DNA of 64,000 nucleotides, taken from the NCBI GenBank assembly GCA_020073305.1, contig JAIQFK010000003.1:1-64000 (forward strand), read 5' to 3'. The first letter of the stretch is position 1. Each line of letters opens with the position of its first letter. Made by a program: the position numbers and the translations under genes. Of the stretch, positions 59,925 through 64,000 are shown piece by piece. The notes under the pieces are model-generated. The model made no database searches, was not told where the DNA came from, and was given only the letters and a program-made list of their open reading frames with translations. The DNA is from Terriglobia bacterium. GTDB lineage: Bacteria > Acidobacteriota > Terriglobia > Bryobacterales > Bryobacteraceae.

Positions 59925-60983
59925 TCAAACCGTGTGTCCGCTTATGGGATTAGTCTGGCACAAAACCGGACAAGCCGATTCCTGCGCGCAGCCGCCGCAC
60001 AATCTGTTGCGGCCGGATCGCTTGGCTTCGTAAAGTGCCTCGTCCGCCCGGGCGATCAGGGCAGATGGCGTCAATGCCAGTGTAGGTACAGTGCAGGCTA
60101 ATCCCTGGCTGATGGTGACCGGGCCCTCCGCAGGCGACGCCGGGTGCAAAATGCCGAGAGATTCAATATTGGAACGCAGACGCTCGGCGACGACGGCCGC
60201 GCCGGGCAGGCCTGTTCTTGGCAGGATCACAGCGAATTCCTCTCCGCCGTATCGCGCCAGAAAATCATCGGGGCGGAGTAAACCCGCAGCGAGTTCGTGC
60301 GCCACTCGCCGGAGACAGTCGTCGCCGGCCGGATGTCCGAGCCGGTCGTTGTAGGCTTTGAAATGATCGATGTCCATGATGATCAACGCGATCTCGAACT
60401 GATGGCGCACCGCGCTGCGCCACGCGCGGTCCAACATCTCATCGAAGTGCCGCCGGTTGGCCACGCCCGTGACGGCGTCAACCAGCGAGAGCTGCAGCAA
60501 TTGCTGATTCGCGGCTTGTAGCTCTTGATTACGGGCTTTCAACCGGCCCTCGCGCGCCCGGCGCTGGTCGATCTCGTCCTTGCTCCGCAGCACCGCTCGC
60601 ACCCGGGCCACCACCTCCAGCGGATCGAACGGCTTCATGATGTAATCGCAGGCGCCGGCTTCGTAGACCTGGTTCACGTACGCGCGTTCGGCGCCCGACA
60701 TCAGCATCACTACCGGTGTATCGCAGATGTCCTCGGAGGCTTTGATGCGCCGGCAGAGTTCGAGCCCGTCCGCTGAAGGCGTCATAATATCCGCCAGCAC
60801 CAGGTCCACGTTCCCTGTTCCCATGGCCCGAAGGGCCTGTGCACTGGATCGCGCCGACCGAACCGCCCAGCCCGGCTCCGCGGACAGGATAGTCTTCAAC
60901 AGATTCAAATCGTGCGGCTGGTTGTCCACAATCAAGATGCTCATAGGCCAATGTGCGTCCATCGTCAAACCGGCCGCGGGCAT
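59925..60983 (-). CDS. Response regulator diguanylate cyclase (REC-GGDEF)
   Basis: The 352-residue protein (ATGs 7 and 13 codons further in are alternative starts, the last giving MSILIVDNQPHDL) has a receiver domain with Asp in LVLADIMTPSADGLELCRRI and Lys in IMKPFDPLEVV, a short coiled coil, and a GGDEF domain (LVDAVTGVANRRHFDEML, DIDHFKAYNDRLGHPAGDDC, LARYGGEEFAVILP). The active motif GGEEF is intact, and RPDD five residues before it fits the product-inhibition I-site (RxxD). It makes cyclic di-GMP on phosphorylation, possibly affecting motility or biofilm. No kinase is adjacent. Confidence 0.92.
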   Translation of the reverse strand: MPAAGLTMDAHWPMSILIVDNQPHDLNLLKTILSAEPGWAVRSARSSAQALRAMGTGNVDLVLADIMTPSADGLELCRRIKASEDICDTPVVMLMSGAERAYVNQVYEAGACDYIMKPFDPLEVVARVRAVLRSKDEIDQRRAREGRLKARNQELQAANQQLLQLSLVDAVTGVANRRHFDEMLDRAWRSAVRHQFEIALIIMDIDHFKAYNDRLGHPAGDDCLRRVAHELAAGLLRPDDFLARYGGEEFAVILPRTGLPGAAVVAERLRSNIESLGILHPASPAEGPVTISQGLACTVPTLALTPSALIARADEALYEAKRSGRNRLCGGCAQESACPVLCQTNPISGHTV

Positions 60984-61041
60984 GATTAGAGTGTTTTGCT
61001 GAATTCAACCGTCGTTTCACCTCAGACGCACATAATAGAGT

Positions 61042-61093
61042 CGCGCAAGCGGCCATTCTGACAGTTGCACTGCAGAGAATGGCCGCTTGCGCG
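61042..61093. repeat. Perfect 18-base inverted repeat (hairpin)
   Basis: CGCGCAAGCGGCCATTCT (61042-61059) and its exact complement (61076-61093) flank 16 bases. It lies between the small secreted protein gene (ends 61136, minus strand) and the diguanylate cyclase start (60983). A very stable stem, but without a T-run on either side. It may terminate transcription from 61136 or be an RNA-stability or protein-binding element. Confidence 0.7.
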
Positions 61094-61135
61094 CGATCAA
61101 CTACTTCTTTAAAAGGCTTTGGTTTGAACAGGGAC

Positions 61136-61771
61136 TTAGTTCTGGGTGTTTGTTTTTAGAGCTGAGGGGTTCACCTCCCGCAACGGCCCCTGGTCATCCG
61201 CGAAGTTGCTAGTGTTCAAGACCTGAATCCCGGCGTTGTGCTCGCCGTTGAAGGCAGTGATGGTGGCGGGACAGCCGGCCTGCTGAGCGGCGTCCGTAGA
61301 CCCAAACCAGAGCCCGAGATGGTACATCTGGATCGGGTTGAAGGGCGGGTTCAGGCTGGCATCGGGAAAGGGTCCGTCGAACACCACCGGCGCGGGCGCA
61401 CTGCTCTGTGCAAACGAGAACGTCTCAATACTGAACCGGCCGACGAAGCGCTCATGGCCCCGCCCGTGCTTATCGGTCTCAATGTCGCCCTGATACCAAG
61501 CGACCCCGAAGGGTGCCTTTGGGACCTGCAGGACGAAGAAGTCGAAGTCGGTATTAGGCGGCAACCCTTGCACCATCACATCCATGATCTCGACGGAGCC
61601 CGCGGGCGTAATCCTGACTGTGCCCGTGGCGTTCGGTGCGCACGTTTTGGCTCCTGCGGACACCACCATGTTGAAGGTCGTGGACTGATCAGCGTCGCTC
61701 GCCCGAAGAGGTGCGGCCGCCAGCAGCAAGCCCAGGACGGATGGCGCCAGAAACTGCATTTTCGTAAACAA
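61136..61771 (-). CDS. Small secreted protein of unknown function
   Basis: The 211-residue protein starts with a TTG at 61771, nine bases after GGAG; the ATG four codons in is too far from that site. A signal peptide is visible (FLAPSVLGLLLAAAPLRASD). The mature part has a beta-rich composition (GTVRITPAGSVEIMDVMVQG, PPNTDFDFFVLQVPKAPFGV, GRGHERFVGRFSIETFSFAQ) and two Cys. I do not recognise a family with certainty; it resembles short exported proteins frequent in Acidobacteria and Actinobacteria annotated as hypothetical. Confidence 0.7.
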   Translation of the reverse strand: MFTKMQFLAPSVLGLLLAAAPLRASDADQSTTFNMVVSAGAKTCAPNATGTVRITPAGSVEIMDVMVQGLPPNTDFDFFVLQVPKAPFGVAWYQGDIETDKHGRGHERFVGRFSIETFSFAQSSAPAPVVFDGPFPDASLNPPFNPIQMYHLGLWFGSTDAAQQAGCPATITAFNGEHNAGIQVLNTSNFADDQGPLREVNPSALKTNTQN

Positions 61772-61983
61772 TTGTGTTTTCTCCTATTGATAAGTTTGAG
61801 CGAGTTTCCCTCGCTCAAATGAAGGTTAAGTCCTGTCGGATCCGAATGTCGTAAGAGTTCTGTAAATGAATCGTAAAGCTTATTGGCGCCAACCCCAGGC
61901 ACAACGCGCTCGCTGTGCTGGCATTGTGGCGCCGCTGCAAGATCCAACCCCACCCTCCCTGATCGCGTTGTGAGCTAAACTGC

Positions 61984-63339
61984 GTGAAGACCACTATGAA
62001 ACTCAGCCCGCGCCACGAGAATCTTCTCAAACACACCTTCATTGACTATTTGCAGACCTCCGAATTCCTGGAGCATCCGCTCATCGTGAACAAGGCCGAC
62101 GGGCTCTATTACTGGGACCTCGAAGGCAAGCGTTACTTCGACGGCATCAGCGGGATCTTCGTGGCGAGTTTGGGGCATCGCCATCCGCGGCTCCACGAAG
62201 CCGTCCGGCGCCAGATGGAGCAGATCACCTTTGCGCCGCCGCTCCACGGCATCGCGGACGTGACACTCGATTTCGTCGAAAAAATCGGATCGGTCACGCC
62301 CGGCAATCTGAAATACGTCAAAGGCTTCAGCGGCGGCTCGGAAGCCGTTGAGTCGGCGCTTAAGTTTGTCCGGCAGTACTTCAAGCAGACCGGCCGCCCC
62401 GGCAAATACAAATTCATCAGCCGCTATTTCGGTTACCACGGGGGCACCTTCGGCGGCATGGCGGCGAGCGGCACCGGCCCTCGCAAGACCAAGTTCGAGC
62501 CCCAGATGCCGGGCTTCCTCAAGGTTTTTCCGCCCAGCTATTACCGCGACCGTTTCGCCACTTGGGAAGAGGCCAATCGTTTTGCGGCCGAGAGCTTCGA
62601 AGACGCCATCATCGGCGAGGATCCCGATACTGTGGCGGGCGTGATTCTGGAGCCGGTGGGCAATACGGGCGGCATCATCACGCCCACGCCGGAATATTTT
62701 CAGATCATCCGCAAGGCCTGCGACCGGCATAACGTGATCCTGATTTTCGACGAAGTGATCACCGGGTTCGCCAAGACCGGGCGGATGTTCGCGGCGCAGA
62801 CGTTCGGCGTGACTCCGGACATCATCTGCACCGGCAAGGGAATTTCCAACGGTGTGATCCCGCTGGGCGCCATGATCGCGCGCGAGGACATGGCCGATGC
62901 GTTTTTCGGGCCGCCGGAAGCAGGCCTGCAGTTCGCCCACGGACACACGTTTGCCGGAAATCCTCTGGCTTGCGCGGTGGGCATCGCGGTGATTGACGAA
63001 ATGCTCGAACACCGGCTGGATGAGAAAGCCGGCCGCCTCGGCGACTATATCGCCTCACGGCTGGAGTGCCTCAAGAAATACGGCGTCGTGCGCGAAGTGC
63101 GCGGCAAGGGCGTGTTACGCGGGGTCGAATTGGTGAAAGACACGCGCTCCATGCAGCCCTTCCCCGAGCTGGGCAAAGCCATGAAGAGGACCGCACTCGC
63201 CAACGGCCTGATCATGCGGGTGGATCCGAGCTGGTTCGCCGTCTGCCCGCCGCTGATTGCCGATGAGCCCGCCATCGACGAAATGTGCGGCCTCGTCGAA
63301 AAGAGCTTGACGGACGCGCTGGCCATCGTGGGCCGATAA
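61984..63339 (+). CDS. Class III (PLP-dependent) aminotransferase
   Basis: The 451-residue protein (GTG 61984 or ATG 61996) has the fold-type I class III pattern: YYWDLEGKRYFDGISGIFVA, GFSGGSEAVESALKFVRQYF, the PLP-Asp motif LIFDEVITGFAKTGRMFAAQ, PLP-Lys in IICTGKGISNGVIPLGAMIA and HGHTFAGNPLACAVGIAVID. Such enzymes act on omega-amino groups (beta-alanine, taurine, putrescine) with pyruvate or 2-oxoglutarate. Substrate cannot be derived from the sequence. Stands alone, with a membrane-protein gene 72 bases downstream. Confidence 0.88.
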   Translation: MKTTMKLSPRHENLLKHTFIDYLQTSEFLEHPLIVNKADGLYYWDLEGKRYFDGISGIFVASLGHRHPRLHEAVRRQMEQITFAPPLHGIADVTLDFVEKIGSVTPGNLKYVKGFSGGSEAVESALKFVRQYFKQTGRPGKYKFISRYFGYHGGTFGGMAASGTGPRKTKFEPQMPGFLKVFPPSYYRDRFATWEEANRFAAESFEDAIIGEDPDTVAGVILEPVGNTGGIITPTPEYFQIIRKACDRHNVILIFDEVITGFAKTGRMFAAQTFGVTPDIICTGKGISNGVIPLGAMIAREDMADAFFGPPEAGLQFAHGHTFAGNPLACAVGIAVIDEMLEHRLDEKAGRLGDYIASRLECLKKYGVVREVRGKGVLRGVELVKDTRSMQPFPELGKAMKRTALANGLIMRVDPSWFAVCPPLIADEPAIDEMCGLVEKSLTDALAIVGR

Positions 63340-63411
63340 GCGCCACACTTCGCTTCCCGGGTTGAAAGAGAATCTGCCACAGCAAGCTAGGCGCGTCAGG
63401 AAAGGAACCCT

Positions 63412-64000
63412 TTGAATCCGGCCGTAAGAGTGGAACTGGCCAGCCAGCGAAAGTTGCGCGAACGAAATAAGATCAGCTACCGGCTCGCGCACTGGCCCAT
63501 CTGGATCTGGGTGTTCTTCATCGCTCCTGGTCCGCTGACGTTCGATCTGTTCGAACATGGCTTCGACTGGCGCATGGGCGCGTGGCTGGCGGCCGTGCTG
63601 ATTGGCACGGGTATCGCCGGACTGCGCGGCAGGCTCCCCGGAGTCGAGCCCAGGCCGTACATTCTGCGCTTCACCGAGGACAAACCCAACCCGCTCTACC
63701 GGCGCGTTTGCTACACCTTTGCCTGGAGCGCGGTCGCCGTGTTCGCCCTGTTGAATCTGGCGGGACTGGTGGTCGCGATCGTGGCAGACAAGTGGTACCT
63801 GCGTCAGATTTACGTTTACGGGTACTTTCCGTTCGCGCTGGCTGTCTGGATTGCTGGAGCGTTCGGCCGGCTGCCGCGCGTAATGGCCTCGACTAAAGGC
63901 GAGGGCCATGAGCGGCGATACTTCTATGGTTCGGTCTGGGCCGTATGTTTGGCTCAGCCGGTGCTCGGCCTGCTGTGGAAATTGCTGCCCAGAACCAGAG
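63412..64000 (+). CDS. Membrane protein, truncated by the window end
   Basis: The frame starts at a TTG at 63412 with AAAGGA five bases upstream and continues past 64000 (196 residues seen). It contains at least five hydrophobic segments: HWPIWIWVFFIAPGPLTFDL, MGAWLAAVLIGTGIAGLRGR, YTFAWSAVAVFALLNLAGLV, YGYFPFALAVWIAGAFGRL and SVWAVCLAQPVLGLLWKLLP. No family is recognised. Possibly co-transcribed with the aminotransferase. Confidence 0.6.
   Translation, partial: MNPAVRVELASQRKLRERNKISYRLAHWPIWIWVFFIAPGPLTFDLFEHGFDWRMGAWLAAVLIGTGIAGLRGRLPGVEPRPYILRFTEDKPNPLYRRVCYTFAWSAVAVFALLNLAGLVVAIVADKWYLRQIYVYGYFPFALAVWIAGAFGRLPRVMASTKGEGHERRYFYGSVWAVCLAQPVLGLLWKLLPRTR

Noticed and set aside
61975-63012. 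345-codon minus-strand frame
   Set aside because: Antisense to the class III aminotransferase with intact active-site motifs.
1-64000. CRISPR arrays, rRNA and tRNA genes
   Set aside because: No short regularly spaced repeats, no rRNA-like sequence and no convincing T-loop (GGTTCGAATCC-like) outside coding regions were seen.

Overview
The window reads as a chromosomal segment of an acidobacterium, most likely of the Bryobacterales (Candidatus Solibacter relatives). Lineage-typical families support this: a giant repeat protein ending in the Solibacter-type C-terminal domain (TIGR03437-like), an acidobacterial VWFA-related protein followed by a CRTAC1/ASPIC-UnbV protein, several ABC permeases of the acidobacterial duplicated-permease (ADOP, MacB/FtsX-like) type, a MacB-type ATPase next to a sigma-54 two-component pair, and secreted S9 peptidase and TPR proteins. 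This is inference from protein families; there is no rRNA gene in the window and I found no tRNA.

Layout. 1-5.3 kb is an accessory patch: the N-terminus of an IS630-type transposase at the window edge, a stand-alone proteasome-like Ntn hydrolase, a complete IS1-type transposase gene, a possible phage-derived small gene, and small conserved hypotheticals. 5.6-11.2 kb is one 1858-residue secreted protein built of ten Ig-like repeats, six of them close to identical in DNA. 11.2-14.2 kb holds a SirB1-like protein head to head with an FG-GAP protein, then RpiB and a PfpI/DJ-1 protein. 14.3-15.5 kb (minus strand) is a rhomboid protease followed by two very small secreted His/Lys-rich proteins. 15.5-17.5 kb is a compact microcompartment operon: class II aldolase, one hexameric and three pentameric shell proteins, without an aldehyde dehydrogenase.

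17.5-30.2 kb is a motility island: fliD, a FliT-like gene, two or three methyltransferases, a SPINDLY/OGT-type glycosyltransferase, an 825-residue flagellin, and an operon flbD-motA-motB-fliW-csrA. Four sequences resembling sigma-28 (FliA) promoters sit in front of fliD, flagellin, flbD and the glycosyltransferase. The flagellin leader has a small hairpin that exposes the ribosome binding site in its loop, as expected for CsrA binding, which fits the fliW-csrA pair upstream. Together these suggest co-regulated synthesis and glycosylation of flagellin with translational feedback.

30.2-36.4 kb has the VWFA/CRTAC1 pair, a putative defence-type protein (tandem winged-helix-like N-terminus plus a nucleoside-deoxyribosyltransferase/TIR-like C-terminus), a lipoprotein and a Tat-exported cupin. 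36.5-50.6 kb carries a frameshifted ADOP permease, an S9 peptidase, two histidine kinases, a CPBP protease, accB-accC, hicBA, a prolidase-family peptidase and a lipoprotein. 50.7-61 kb has a quinone oxidoreductase, an NtrY/NtrC-like pair with a MacB-like ATPase, one intact ADOP permease, two decayed ADOP remnants, a DUF4097-like protein and a diguanylate cyclase. The window ends with a small secreted protein, a class III aminotransferase and a truncated membrane protein.
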